A DNA stretch of 38,560 nucleotides from an uncultured Eubacteriales bacterium. Its GTDB lineage: Bacteria > Bacillota > Clostridia > Oscillospirales > Acutalibacteraceae. Positions 9,272-17,734 of this stretch are shown in pieces. The notes below the pieces were generated by a model that saw only the letters and a program-made list of their open reading frames with translations, did not search any database and was not told where the DNA came from. The stretch lies in contig CATJNB010000142.1 in NCBI GenBank assembly GCA_949741605.1, positions 1-38,560 of the forward strand, written 5' to 3'. Within the stretch, counting starts at the first letter, position 1; every line of letters starts with the position of its first letter. The position numbers and the translations under genes were made by a program.

Positions 9272-10609
9272 TTATTGTAACACTTTTACGCGGGAAAATC
9301 CATAGGCAAGGAGAAACTCGGCCGCAGAAGGGGTAATTTTTTCCCCGGGCATCACCACCGGCACCCCCGGCGGACAGGGGCAGGCGGCACAAGCGGCGGT
9401 TTTCCCCACCGCCTGTGCGATGGGAAGTTCCACGCCGGGATGCAAAACAGCTTCTCTCACAGAAAGCACTGTCGGAGGCAGCGGCGGGAGTACACAGGAG
9501 GTTTCTGGAAGCGCAGGATGGCGCGGGAGATTTTGCAGGGCATCCTCCAAACGCTCAAAATCCTGCGGGGAATTGCAGGGGGTCGGGATCATCACCACAT
9601 AGGAAGCATCCGCATATTCTGGTTCGATCCCAGATTGGCGCAAATACTGGGCAGTTTGCTCCCCGGTCAGGCCAATCGGTGGGGTGTACAGGCTGATCCG
9701 GGTAGGGTCGCAGGGGCCTTGCGGGATGCCAAAGCCAAGCTGTACTGCCCGTTCAAGGATCTGCCGGACCTGCCCTTCAAGCCGGGGGTATGCCGTGGTA
9801 GCATACTGATGGAGCCATCCAGTACACAGGTCAAGGGACGCCATGACCGGATAAGACGGGCTGGTCGAACCAAACAACGCCATGGCGTCCTTGGCGGCGG
9901 GGAGAAAGAGATCCCCCGCGAGGTTGAGCCATGCGCCGCCAGTGAGTACCGGCAGGGTCTTATGGGCAGAACAGGCAGTCATCGCGGCGCCTTGGGTGAT
10001 CGGGTGCGGCTGGGATGTAAAAAAAAGATGCGCGCCATGGGCATTATCGACAAGCAATGGGACATGATATTCCTGACAGGCTTTGGCAATCCCGGCAATA
10101 TCGGCCAGCACCCCGAAATAGTCCGGGCTGGTCACATAGACGCAGGCGGCATCGGGATGTTCCAAGAGCGCCTGCCGCACATCCTGCGGGTGGACGCGTC
10201 CGGGCAAACCGGGGCCGGCATCCGCACGGGGCATCACCCACACCGGGGTAAGCCCCAAAAGCGCCATGGTATGCACCGCGCTGCGATGCAAAACCCGTCC
10301 GGCAATGACGTTCCGTTTGCCGCCCATGGACGCCAGACGCAGCATCGCCTGAATACACAGCGTACACCCGCCTGCGGAAAACAGGGTGCGCGCTACGCCC
10401 AGCACCTGTGCGGTTTCGCGTTCAGCCGCAAGGATCGCGCCTTCGGCTTCAAAGAGGCTGTCGGTATCCGGCAGCTCGGTCAGGTCAAGGGCGGAAAGGT
10501 CCTGTGGGAAGATGGGATGGGCATGTTTGTGCCCGGGCGTATGCAGGGATACCCGCTGCTTTTGCAGATGGGCACAAAGGGCATGGTAAAGAGGGGCAGA
10601 TGGCTTCAT
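9272..10609 (-). CDS. Orn/Lys/Arg decarboxylase family protein (YaaO-like)
   Basis: PLP enzyme of the fold-I major-domain family of basic amino acid decarboxylases; short Gram-positive members include lysine and arginine decarboxylases, and the true substrate is not readable here. It has 445 residues, shorter than the about 700-residue inducible E. coli enzymes because the N-terminal wing domain is absent. Seen: HTPGHKHAHPIF near 25, DSLFEAEGAI, the aspartate in LLVDNAHGAHLFF and PLP lysine in SAHKTLPVLTGGAWL. The start was set at MKPSAPLYHAL after an AGGA site; the earlier in-frame ATG has no good site. First gene of the leftward cluster; the promoter is not clear. Possibly polyamine-related together with nspC (inference). 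Confidence 0.88.
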   Translation of the reverse strand: MKPSAPLYHALCAHLQKQRVSLHTPGHKHAHPIFPQDLSALDLTELPDTDSLFEAEGAILAAERETAQVLGVARTLFSAGGCTLCIQAMLRLASMGGKRNVIAGRVLHRSAVHTMALLGLTPVWVMPRADAGPGLPGRVHPQDVRQALLEHPDAACVYVTSPDYFGVLADIAGIAKACQEYHVPLLVDNAHGAHLFFTSQPHPITQGAAMTACSAHKTLPVLTGGAWLNLAGDLFLPAAKDAMALFGSTSPSYPVMASLDLCTGWLHQYATTAYPRLEGQVRQILERAVQLGFGIPQGPCDPTRISLYTPPIGLTGEQTAQYLRQSGIEPEYADASYVVMIPTPCNSPQDFERLEDALQNLPRHPALPETSCVLPPLPPTVLSVREAVLHPGVELPIAQAVGKTAACAACPCPPGVPVVMPGEKITPSAAEFLLAYGFSRVKVLQ

Positions 10610-10709
10610 ATCAGGGGTTCCTTTCTGGCAATTGGCATAATAGACGAAAAGTTGGACATAATTTGTTTTAAATTTTTTCAAAAATCGGATACCATTTCGG
10701 AATAATCTG

Positions 10710-10718
10710 TGATATAAT
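10710..10718 (+). promoter_or_regulatory. Extended -10 promoter of the SGNH hydrolase gene
   Basis: TGA followed by TATAAT; the -35 region 17 bases upstream is weak, so recognition probably relies on the extended -10. Confidence 0.55.
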
Positions 10719-10769
10719 AATCAAAACTAGATACAGTAATCCTATGGAATCCGGAAAGGGGTGGCAGTT

Positions 10770-11510
10770 ATGACTTCGGTACGCGGCATACAAATTTATG
10801 GCGACTCGATCCTCAAGGGGGTCGAGCTGGACCGCGACCAGCAAAAGTATATCCTGCCCAAAGAGAATAATCTCGAAAAACTGGGCGAGGCTTACAGCCT
10901 GCTGGTACAAAACCATTCCAAGTTCGGATGTACGGTAGAAAAAGGGTTCCGCCTTTTGCGCCGCCATTTCGAAACGCAGAAAAAACCTTCCCCCGGGGAG
11001 ATTGTCCTGCTGGAGTACGGCGGCAACGATTCCGACTATGATTGGGCGAAAATCAGCGAAAACCCGGACGGGCAATACCATCCCCATACAGAGCTGCCCG
11101 TATTCCGGCAGGTGTTGCGGCGCATGGTGGAGCTGATCCGGGAACATGGCAGGCTGCCGGTGATTATGAACCTGCCGCCAGTCAAATCGCTCTCGTACCT
11201 CAATTGGGTGAGCCGTCCGGGGACGGGCGTGAAAAAAGAGAACCTTTTGAAATGGCTGCATGACCCGCATGTCATTTACCGCCATCAGGAGCTGTATTCT
11301 GCCGCGGCCAGCGAGGTTGCATGGCAATCCGGCGCACCGCTTTTGGATGTGCGCTCCGGGTTCCTCATGGACCGCGACTGCGACCGCCTGATCGGGCAGG
11401 ATGGCATCCATCCCAGCGCACAGGGGCACCGCATGATCCGCGACCGCCTGCTCAGCTTTGCCCGCCAGCTTGGCAGCATCCCTCCCCTGCGTCTGGAAGG
11501 CGCGGTATAA
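10770..11510 (+). CDS. SGNH/GDSL-type hydrolase
   Basis: Predicted cytoplasmic esterase/lipase-fold hydrolase of 246 residues with no signal peptide. Seen: block I around the nucleophile in QIYGDSILKGVE (GDS near residue 10), an ELGGND-like block LLEYGGNDSDYDW (block III Asn), and the catalytic Asp-x-x-His in GQDGIHPSAQGH near the C-terminus. The ATG was preferred to an overlapping GTG three codons upstream because AAAGGGG is better spaced to it. It has its own promoter and a strong terminator shared with the converging CNNM gene, so it is a monocistronic unit. The substrate is unknown. Confidence 0.85.
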   Translation: MTSVRGIQIYGDSILKGVELDRDQQKYILPKENNLEKLGEAYSLLVQNHSKFGCTVEKGFRLLRRHFETQKKPSPGEIVLLEYGGNDSDYDWAKISENPDGQYHPHTELPVFRQVLRRMVELIREHGRLPVIMNLPPVKSLSYLNWVSRPGTGVKKENLLKWLHDPHVIYRHQELYSAAASEVAWQSGAPLLDVRSGFLMDRDCDRLIGQDGIHPSAQGHRMIRDRLLSFARQLGSIPPLRLEGAV

Positions 11511-11551
11511 CAACGCTTACGAGAATCTCAATTCCAACCATAAAACAAGAG

Positions 11552-11586
11552 AAAGTGCGTTCCCCAAACAGGGAGCGCACTTTTTC
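11552..11586. terminator. Bidirectional terminator between SGNH hydrolase and CNNM genes
   Basis: AAAGTGCG...CGCACTTT stem with inner TTCCC/GGGA pairing, A run before and T run after; serves both converging genes. Confidence 0.85.
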
Positions 11587-11593
11587 TTTTGGG

Positions 11594-12931
11594 TTACGCG
11601 GGATCGCCGGGTTCCTGCGGCGGGTCTTTTTCCACAAGCAGACGGGTAATGCGTTGCTCCTCGACCAGTTCCACTGTGAAAAGGAGCGGCCCCACACGTA
11701 CCTGCGGACATTCTTCCTCATGCGGGAGGTTGCCGAGCATCCCGACTACAAGCCCGGCAATGGTATCGTAATCGCCCTGCGGCAGCTCGACCCCCAGCCG
11801 CTTACTGACATCTTCTACGGGGGCAGTCCCGCTAACGAGGAACGTATCCGGGGTAATTTCCCGGATTTCCTCCTCCTCATGGTCATACTCATCCTGAATA
11901 TTGCCCACAATCGACTCCAGAATATCCTCCATAGTGACCATCCCGCGGGTACCGCCGTACTCATCGACCAGGATCGCAGCCTGTACCCGGCGTTCGGTCA
12001 TCTGGTGGAACAGCTGGCTGGCCGGCAGGCTGTCCGGGACAAAAAACGCCGGGCGCATCACCGCAGACACCCGCAGGTTTTGACTGATGGAACGTCCGAA
12101 ATAGCGCAGCAAATCCTTAACATACACAATGCCAAGCAGATTATCCAGATCCTCGTGGTACACCGGAATCCGGGAGTACCCTTCGCGTACTGCCAGCGCG
12201 ACCACATCCCGCAGGGACGCAGTATCCTCCACCGCGACTAAGTCGGTACGGTGGGTCATAATTTCGCGCACATTGGTATCATTGAAATCAAAGACATTGG
12301 CGATCATATCCTTCTCGCTGACCTCAATACTGCCGCTTTCACCGCTTTCATCGACCATCATGAGAATTTTTTCCTCCGTAGCGGGGGTATCGGAAGCATG
12401 GGGGTTCAGGCCAACCGCACGTACCAAACCATTGGCCATGGCGGTACACAGGAAGGTCACAGGGCGGAACAGCACGGCAAACAGATTCACAAACCCGGAA
12501 ACTGCAACTGCCGAGGATTCCGGTTTGGCGGCGGCGATTTTGCGCGGGATGAGGTTGCCAACGGTGAGGAACACAAGCGCCAAACCAACGGCAATCACGA
12601 TCAGGGCCAAAATGCGGTTGAGGGCAGGGGGGATGGGGAGGAAGCCAAACGCATGGCCGAGGATGGGCGTGAGCGAATAGCTCAAAAACGCGCCGCTGAA
12701 AAAACAGGTGAGCAGGAGAACCCAAGCAAGGGTCGAGAGCAGGCGCGGCTCCCTTTCCAGATGGCTCACAGCTTTTTTGGCTTTGCGGTTGGTGGCGGCA
12801 AGACGGTGCAGCTGACGCTCATTGAGATGCTGGAACGCGCTTTCCGCAGCGGAGAAGCAAGCATACAGCAGCAGGCATACCACAGACACCAGAATAGCGG
12901 GAATCAAATGTTCACCGGGATCGGCAGACAT
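11594..12931 (-). CDS. CNNM/CorC-family membrane protein with CBS pair
   Basis: Hemolysin-family (CorB/YhdP-like) membrane protein; relatives export or control Mg2+ (possibly Co2+). It has 445 residues. Seen in order: N-terminal DUF21/CNNM domain (about 1-195) with several hydrophobic helices, including [20 protein letters not shown] with the conserved AAESA; two CBS motifs (about 215-335) with [13 protein letters not shown] and GVIYVKDLL-like [17 protein letters not shown], then [21 protein letters not shown]; and a C-terminal CorC_HlyC domain (about 350-435). It begins after an AGAGAGGT site. It has its own promoter and is transcribed alone, away from rpsI. A nucleotide-gated Mg2+ efflux role is from family knowledge. 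Confidence 0.92.
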   Translation of the reverse strand: MSADPGEHLIPAILVSVVCLLLYACFSAAESAFQHLNERQLHRLAATNRKAKKAVSHLEREPRLLSTLAWVLLLTCFFSGAFLSYSLTPILGHAFGFLPIPPALNRILALIVIAVGLALVFLTVGNLIPRKIAAAKPESSAVAVSGFVNLFAVLFRPVTFLCTAMANGLVRAVGLNPHASDTPATEEKILMMVDESGESGSIEVSEKDMIANVFDFNDTNVREIMTHRTDLVAVEDTASLRDVVALAVREGYSRIPVYHEDLDNLLGIVYVKDLLRYFGRSISQNLRVSAVMRPAFFVPDSLPASQLFHQMTERRVQAAILVDEYGGTRGMVTMEDILESIVGNIQDEYDHEEEEIREITPDTFLVSGTAPVEDVSKRLGVELPQGDYDTIAGLVVGMLGNLPHEEECPQVRVGPLLFTVELVEEQRITRLLVEKDPPQEPGDPA

Positions 12932-12980
12932 AAATCAAGAACCTCTCTTTCGATCATACAGAATGTAACGATTTCCCCTT

Positions 12981-13009
12981 ATTATAACAAAGAGCGCACA
13001 GAAACGCAA
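12981..13009 (-). promoter_or_regulatory. Promoter of the CNNM/CBS gene
   Basis: Leftward TTGCGT, 17-base spacer, TATAAT, about 50 bases before the start codon. Confidence 0.75.
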
Positions 13010-13020
13010 GAGGCCGTCCC

Positions 13021-13053
13021 AAAACAAAAATCCCCCGCCAAACAGCGGAGGAT
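13021..13053 (-). terminator. Terminator of the rplM-rpsI operon
   Basis: Leftward stem ATCCTCCGC/GCGGGGGAT (one G-T pair) followed by TTTTTGTTTT, directly downstream of the rpsI stop. Confidence 0.85.
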
Positions 13054-13066
13054 ATAGAAAGGGCAA

Positions 13067-13468
13067 TTATCTCTTGGAGAACTGAGGCGCTCTACGGGCA
13101 CCTTTGAGGCCGTATTTTTTCCGTTCTTTCATTCTTGGGTCACGGGTCAGGAACCCGGCCTTTTTCAGGGCAGGACGCAGGCTTTCCGCATCGTATTGGA
13201 GCAGCGCACGAGCCACGCCATGACGGATCGCACCAGCCTGGCCGGTTACACCGCCGCCTGCAACACGGCAGACAATATCAAACTTCTCATCTGTCTTGGT
13301 CAGCGCGAGAGGCTGGCGGACGATCAGTTTGAGGGTTTCCAAGCCAAAATAATCATCAATATCACGGTCATTGATGGTCACTTTGCCGGAACCCTGATAA
13401 AGTCTGACACGGGCAACCGAACTTTTTCTTCTGCCGGTCCCATAGAAATAAGGGGTTTTGTTATACAT
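13067..13468 (-). CDS. rpsI: Ribosomal protein uS9 (S9)
   Basis: Small-subunit protein whose C-terminal tail reaches the P-site tRNA anticodon loop. The 133 residues start [17 protein letters not shown] after a few residues, contain [17 protein letters not shown] and end in the conserved basic tail PQFSKR, with its terminal KR. It follows rplM by 18 bases in the universal rplM-rpsI pair and is closed by a terminator. The ATG is preceded by AAGGAGGAA. Confidence 0.98.
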   Translation of the reverse strand: MYNKTPYFYGTGRRKSSVARVRLYQGSGKVTINDRDIDDYFGLETLKLIVRQPLALTKTDEKFDIVCRVAGGGVTGQAGAIRHGVARALLQYDAESLRPALKKAGFLTRDPRMKERKKYGLKGARRAPQFSKR

Positions 13469-13486
13469 CGTTTCGTTCCTCCTTCC

Positions 13487-13915
13487 TTATTTATCCCAAG
13501 CGACGGGCTGTTGGGCAGCATGGTTATGCTCAGCACCTGCAAACAAGCGCAGTCTGGTCAAAGCGGCTCTGCCGATGGTATTGCTTGGCACCATCCCTTT
13601 TACCGCTAATTGCATAGCCTGGGTTGGGTTTTTCTGCATCATGGCATCGTAGCGCACCGATTTGAGATGGCCGATATACCCGGTATGACGGTAATAATGC
13701 TTTTGGAGCAGTTTGTTGCCGGTGAGCACCGCATCGGCACAATTGATAATAATCACATGGTCCCCGCAATCGACATGGGGAGCAAAAGCAGGCTTATGTT
13801 TCCCGCGCAGAAGCTTAGCGGCTTCGGCTGCAACACGGCCGAGCGGTTTGCCGGCAGCGTCGAGCACATACCATTTGCGGTCAACTTGACCAGCTTTTGG
13901 CATAAAAGTAGACAT
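13487..13915 (-). CDS. rplM: Ribosomal protein uL13 (L13)
   Basis: Early-assembly large-subunit protein. The 142 residues show the family pattern RKWYVLDAAGKPLGRVAAEAAKLLRGKHK near the start, VDCGDHVIIINCADAVLTG, and MVPSNTIGRAALTRLRLFAG near the end. First gene of the rplM-rpsI operon with a near-consensus promoter and an 80-base leader. The start has CGAGGAGGAC as ribosome site. Confidence 0.98.
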   Translation of the reverse strand: MSTFMPKAGQVDRKWYVLDAAGKPLGRVAAEAAKLLRGKHKPAFAPHVDCGDHVIIINCADAVLTGNKLLQKHYYRHTGYIGHLKSVRYDAMMQKNPTQAMQLAVKGMVPSNTIGRAALTRLRLFAGAEHNHAAQQPVAWDK

Positions 13916-13996
13916 AGCAAAAAGTCCTCCTCGAAATAAAGAATCAAAATATCAATAGAGATAAAAAATCTCTAAAAAATGTCACAACTCGCAACG
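13916..13996 (-). promoter_or_regulatory. rplM leader with a small hairpin
   Basis: The leader between the promoter and rplM contains a perfect but AT-rich stem, TAGAGAT/ATCTCTA (13956-13974). Firmicutes rplM leaders can carry an autoregulatory L13-binding structure; the position fits, but I cannot confirm the family consensus by eye. Confidence 0.4.
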
Positions 13997-14002
13997 GATA
14001 TG

Positions 14003-14031
14003 ATTTTACCACACTTGGAAAGCTGTGTCAA
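14003..14031 (-). promoter_or_regulatory. Promoter of rplM-rpsI
   Basis: Leftward TTGACA (perfect -35), 17-base spacer, TAAAAT. Strong, as expected for ribosomal protein genes. Confidence 0.87.
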
Positions 14032-14121
14032 GGGATTTTTTCGAAATTTTTGATTTAGAAAACGGATCCTTTGAAATACGCCTGTTTTTGCCCGATATCT
14101 CCCGTATGCTCGCGCGCCATT

Positions 14122-15504
14122 TCACTTTTTCACAAGACATGTGACACATTCCACGTGGGCAGTCCTTGGGAAAAGGTCAACGGGCGTCAGGGCAACAGGC
14201 CCATATCCGGCGTCGGCAAACAGCCTGAGATCACGCGCCAAGGTCGCAGGGTCACAGGAAACATACACCACTTTCTGCGGTGCCATTTCCCGGATCGTAT
14301 CCACTAGTCCGGGCGCACAGCCTTTGCGCGGAGGGTCAAGCACGACCACATCCGGCAGTTGGCCGCTCTGCCGCAGTTCCCCGGCGGCTTTGGCCGCGTC
14401 AGCGCATAAAAACTGTGCGTTTGTGATCCCATTAAGAGCCGCATTTTTCCGGGCGTTTTCCACGGCTTCAGGAATCACTTCCACCCCAATCAACGCTTTG
14501 GCTGCACTGGCAAGCGTCAGGCCAATGGTCCCGGTCCCGCAGTACAGGTCAAGGACGGTTTCTGCCCCCGTCAGACCGGCGTATTCTTTCACTAAATCAT
14601 ACAGACGCTGCGTCTGGTCGTGGTTGACCTGATAAAACGACAAAGGCGAAATCTCAAACCGCAACCCGCACAAAACATCGGTAATCATACTCTCCCCCCA
14701 GATGGTACGGCAATCTTTGCCAAGGATGACATTCGTGCGTTCCCGGTTGGTATTGAGGATCACGCTTTGGAGTCCGGGAATCGCATCGCGCAGACGTTCT
14801 GCCAAAGCATCCTCGCCGTTGAGAGCATCGGCATTGGCCACCACGCAGACCATAACCTCACCCGTCGCGCGGGCTTCCCGCAAATAAAGATGCCGCAGGC
14901 ACCCTCTCCCGGTTGCTTCATCGTACACTTCCTGCGGAAAATCGCGTTCCCAGTCCCGGAAAACTTGCATGGCACGGTCAAATACAGCAGGCTGTAAGGG
15001 GCACTGTTCGCAAGGGACAACCCGGTGGCTATGATACGCATAAAAACCCAGCTTCAATTCCCCGTCTGTGCCGCGGCTGATGGGAAGCTGTGCCTTATTG
15101 CGGTAATGGTCCGTTTCCTGCGCCCCCACAATGGGCTGTACCGGGAAAGCATCCAGTCCGCCAATCCGCGAGAGGGCATCGCGCACACGCTGTTCCTTGA
15201 TTTGCAGTTCAGCCGGGTAGCGGATATGCCGGAACGCACAACCGCCGCATTGCAGGAAATGGGGGCAGTCCGCCTCCATACGGTCGGGGGAGGGGCGCGG
15301 CAGGGAAAGAAGTTTGCCAATGGCGTAGGTTTTGGCGGTTTTGATGATGCGGACACACGCATGATCCCCGATTGCGGTATTGGGTACAAAAACAGCCATA
15401 TTCCGGCACCGCCCGACCCCATTGCCATCGGTGGTCATGCCAGTGATATCGAGATGCACCATCTCATTTTTCGACAGGGCTGCCTCACGGTTTGACGATT
15501 TCAA
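14122..15504 (-). CDS. 23S rRNA (uracil-5-)-methyltransferase, RlmD/RlmCD type
   Basis: SAM-dependent C5-methylation of a uracil in 23S rRNA (U1939 in E. coli RlmD; Gram-positive RlmCD may also modify U747). The 460 residues show an N-terminal TRAM domain (about 15-72), a [4Fe-4S] motif with CPHFLQCGGC around 90-100, FYQVNHDQT, SAM motif VLDLYCGTGTIGL, DPPRKGC, and the catalytic cysteine in VSCDPATLARDL. I chose a TTG start because GGGGAGGG lies about 7 bases upstream and it follows the previous stop by 16 bases; an internal ATG (MVHLDIT) would keep the whole TRAM domain and is the alternative. Probably cotranscribed with the upstream dehydrogenase. No clear terminator follows. Confidence 0.92.
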   Translation of the reverse strand: MKSSNREAALSKNEMVHLDITGMTTDGNGVGRCRNMAVFVPNTAIGDHACVRIIKTAKTYAIGKLLSLPRPSPDRMEADCPHFLQCGGCAFRHIRYPAELQIKEQRVRDALSRIGGLDAFPVQPIVGAQETDHYRNKAQLPISRGTDGELKLGFYAYHSHRVVPCEQCPLQPAVFDRAMQVFRDWERDFPQEVYDEATGRGCLRHLYLREARATGEVMVCVVANADALNGEDALAERLRDAIPGLQSVILNTNRERTNVILGKDCRTIWGESMITDVLCGLRFEISPLSFYQVNHDQTQRLYDLVKEYAGLTGAETVLDLYCGTGTIGLTLASAAKALIGVEVIPEAVENARKNAALNGITNAQFLCADAAKAAGELRQSGQLPDVVVLDPPRKGCAPGLVDTIREMAPQKVVYVSCDPATLARDLRLFADAGYGPVALTPVDLFPRTAHVECVTCLVKK

Positions 15505-15520
15505 GCGAGTCCCTCCCCGG

Positions 15521-16489
15521 TTATGCACGCGGCTGCGCGACATTATTTTGAATCTGGTTTGCCACATACCCCCGGACATTATCCGCAACAATCGAAATTA
15601 ACCGCTTGCGCGCATCCTTGGCTGCCCATGCAATGTGCGGGGTAATGACACAGTTTTTGGCTGTCAGCAACGGGTTGTCCGGTGCCGGCGGCTCCACCGA
15701 CAGCACATCCAGCCCCGCCCCGCGCAAACGCCCCTCATTGAGCGCACGGGCTAAGGCATCCTCGTCCACCACCGCTCCCCGCGACGTGTTAATCAGCAAC
15801 GCATCGGGCTTCATCCACGAGAGGGTGCGGTCATTGATGAGCCGGTCGGTTTCTTTGGTCAGGGGGCAATGCAGGGTAACAATATCGCTCTGGCGGAATA
15901 CTTCCTCCTGTTCTGCCCACTGGCAGCCTTCTGGCAAATCGCGGCGGGTGCGGGTATGGACGAGTACCTGCATCCCCAGCACGAGCGCCATTTGTGCAAC
16001 CGTACGCCCAATATTCCCAAACCCGATAATCCCCAGCGTGCGCCCCTGCATTTCGATAAACTCCGTATTCCAATAGCAGAAGTGGCGGCTTTTCACCCAG
16101 TCGCCCGCGTGGACGCTCTCATTATGCTCCTGTACACGGTTGGCAATGGCGAAAATCAGGGCAAACGTAAACTGTGCCACCGCCTTGGTGCAATAGGTCG
16201 GCACATTGCAAACCGGCACCCCCAGTTCGGCGGCGGTCCCGGTATCCACGACATTATAGCCTGTGGAAAGCGTGCCGATATAACGCAGGCCATCTGCATG
16301 GAGCCTGCGGATCGTTTCGCCGGATAACGGGGTCTTATTGGTAATCAGCACCTCGCACCCCTGTGCCCGGGAAAGGATTTCGTCCGGTGTGGTAAAGTCA
16401 TATACACAAAGGTCCCCAAAGGCTTCGAGTTCGTGCCAGCTCAGGTCCCCGGGGTTGGTTGTCGCGCCATCTAAAATACAAAGTTTCAT
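15521..16489 (-). CDS. D-2-hydroxyacid dehydrogenase family protein
   Basis: NAD(P)-dependent dehydrogenase of the glycerate dehydrogenase/hydroxypyruvate reductase group; the exact substrate is uncertain. It has 322 residues. Seen: cofactor motif GFGNIGRTVAQ around 154-164, catalytic Arg in LLINTSRGAVVDE, Glu in LDVLSVEPP and His in VITPHIAWAA. The end of the second Rossmann strand reads VHTRTRR, without the acidic residue that binds the NAD ribose and with several Arg, which points to NADP preference (inference). It has a strong promoter and ribosome site AAGGAGG. The downstream rRNA methyltransferase starts 16 bases after its stop, so they probably form a two-gene unit. Confidence 0.9.
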   Translation of the reverse strand: MKLCILDGATTNPGDLSWHELEAFGDLCVYDFTTPDEILSRAQGCEVLITNKTPLSGETIRRLHADGLRYIGTLSTGYNVVDTGTAAELGVPVCNVPTYCTKAVAQFTFALIFAIANRVQEHNESVHAGDWVKSRHFCYWNTEFIEMQGRTLGIIGFGNIGRTVAQMALVLGMQVLVHTRTRRDLPEGCQWAEQEEVFRQSDIVTLHCPLTKETDRLINDRTLSWMKPDALLINTSRGAVVDEDALARALNEGRLRGAGLDVLSVEPPAPDNPLLTAKNCVITPHIAWAAKDARKRLISIVADNVRGYVANQIQNNVAQPRA

Positions 16490-16519
16490 AGCAGCAGCCT
16501 CCTTACATCATGTGCTTTC

Positions 16520-16548
16520 ATTATAAATCAAAACCCGCGAAAATGCAA
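16520..16548 (-). promoter_or_regulatory. Promoter of the D-2-hydroxyacid dehydrogenase operon
   Basis: Leftward TTGCAT, 17-base spacer, TATAAT. The -35 box touches the T tract of the upstream carbonic anhydrase terminator, a compact gene junction. Confidence 0.83.
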
Positions 16549-16586
16549 AAAAACCGGAAGCCATTTGTAAAAACGGCTCCGGTTTT
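16547..16586 (-). terminator. Terminator of the carbonic anhydrase gene
   Basis: Leftward stem AAAACCGGAGCC/GGCTTCCGGTTTT (one bulge or mismatch) ending in a T run. Confidence 0.85.
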
Positions 16587-16599
16587 CTGTTACAAAATG

Positions 16600-17418
16600 T
16601 TACGGCTGGGACGAGGAAGCAGCACTGGAGGTCTTTTGCTCCCCATCTGACTGCGGGGCGTCAAAATAACGCACTGTCCCATTTTCAATATCGTACTTGC
16701 AGCCTTGGATGGTCACTTTGCCATCGCGTACCAGGCGGGAAATAATATCGCTGCTCATCAGGCGGTCCATGCTGTTTTCAACATTGAGGTCCTGCGCGAG
16801 ATCCGCAATTTTATCGGATTCCGACGCCTGCTGTTTGGCCTTGGTGACAGAAGGGGCAATTTCTTCCAGAATATCCTCCACATGGCCCGAAGCATGGCCT
16901 TCAATGGCAGCATCCACAGCGCCGCACTGGGTATGGCCCATAACCAGCACAAGCGGGGAATTCAGGTGGTCAACCGCATATTCCACACTGCCGATCTCAT
17001 AGTCCCCGACTACATTGCCCGCAGTACGGATGACAAACACTTCCCCAAGGCCGCTGTTAAAGATCAGTTCCGGCGGCACGCGGGAATCCGAGCAGGTAAT
17101 CACAACGGTGTGGGGTTTTTGCCCGTTTTTCGCAAGGTCCTGACGCAGAGCCTCGGTCACATTCAGATTTACCGACCCTTGGGTAAACTGGTTGTTCCCG
17201 GATTTGAGCAAATTGAGCGCTTCTTCAGCATTCGCAGCCGTTTTTACTGCTGGCGCGGAGGTATTCGGGTTTTCTGCCGGCGCCTGCGGCACAACCGAAT
17301 TGACCGACACCGTTGGCACAGACGGGGTATCCTCTGTGCCGCAGGCTGCGGTGGCAAGCAGGGCAATGCTGCAAGCGGCTAACGTAAAGAGCCCTTTTCT
17401 GACCAAAGATTGTTTCAT
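16600..17418 (-). CDS. Lipoprotein beta-carbonic anhydrase
   Basis: Zn enzyme for interconversion of CO2 and bicarbonate, predicted outside the membrane. The 272 residues contain a signal peptide with lipobox (Cys26 in LLATAACG), a Pro/Val/Thr-rich spacer (about 27-70), then a beta-class domain (about 70-250) with the zinc ligands in TCSDSRVPPE and MGHTQCGAVDAA, the FVIRTAGNVVGDYEIGSVEYAV segment and a Ser-rich tail. The start at MKQSLVRKG was preferred to an ATG three codons earlier because AAAGGAGA abuts that one. Most bacterial beta-CAs are cytosolic; a lipid-anchored one suggests CO2/bicarbonate handling at the cell surface, for example feeding a transporter or managing fermentation CO2 (inference). 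Monocistronic: own promoter, own terminator. Confidence 0.92.
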   Translation of the reverse strand: MKQSLVRKGLFTLAACSIALLATAACGTEDTPSVPTVSVNSVVPQAPAENPNTSAPAVKTAANAEEALNLLKSGNNQFTQGSVNLNVTEALRQDLAKNGQKPHTVVITCSDSRVPPELIFNSGLGEVFVIRTAGNVVGDYEIGSVEYAVDHLNSPLVLVMGHTQCGAVDAAIEGHASGHVEDILEEIAPSVTKAKQQASESDKIADLAQDLNVENSMDRLMSSDIISRLVRDGKVTIQGCKYDIENGTVRYFDAPQSDGEQKTSSAASSSQP

Positions 17419-17734
17419 ACGATCCATTCTCCTTTATTATGTTTTTCTCTAGCGGGCTTTGAACCATTCTAACCTAGTGTTCCCAAAAGAATTGTAAAAT
17501 ATTCCATGGACAAGCTAATGATACCGGATTTTTTTTGAAAAATTTGTAAAAAGAACACCCTCCCGCCACATTAAGTCTATTATAGGATGCAGGGCAGGGA
17601 TTATCAACGCGTAGCCCCCAAAAATTTACACAATAATACTGGTAATTCCCCACAAGGTTTGATACAATACCTAAGAGAAGCAGAAACGACGGGGCGTCTT
17701 TGCACACGTCCCCCCCATGGAAAGGAGAACCGTT
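17419..17734. other. Divergent intergenic region, carbonic anhydrase / FHA-SEDS gene
   Basis: A 316-base gene-free spacer. It holds the leftward carbonic anhydrase promoter and about 155 bases of its leader, in which I see no named riboswitch. For the rightward gene the best candidate is TGATACAAT (17660-17668, extended -10) with a poor -35. Confidence 0.6.
17579..17607 (-). promoter_or_regulatory. Promoter of the carbonic anhydrase gene
   Basis: Leftward TTGATA, 17-base spacer, TATAAT. It implies an untranslated leader of roughly 150 bases, long enough to hold a regulatory structure. Confidence 0.75.

Noticed and set aside
9440..10705. 421-residue frame opposite the decarboxylase gene
   Set aside because: Antisense shadow; no ribosome site, and the decarboxylase motifs are clear on the other strand.
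12251..13057. 268-residue frame opposite the CNNM/CBS gene
   Set aside because: Runs through the CNNM promoter and the rpsI terminator; Gly/Gln-rich shadow product.
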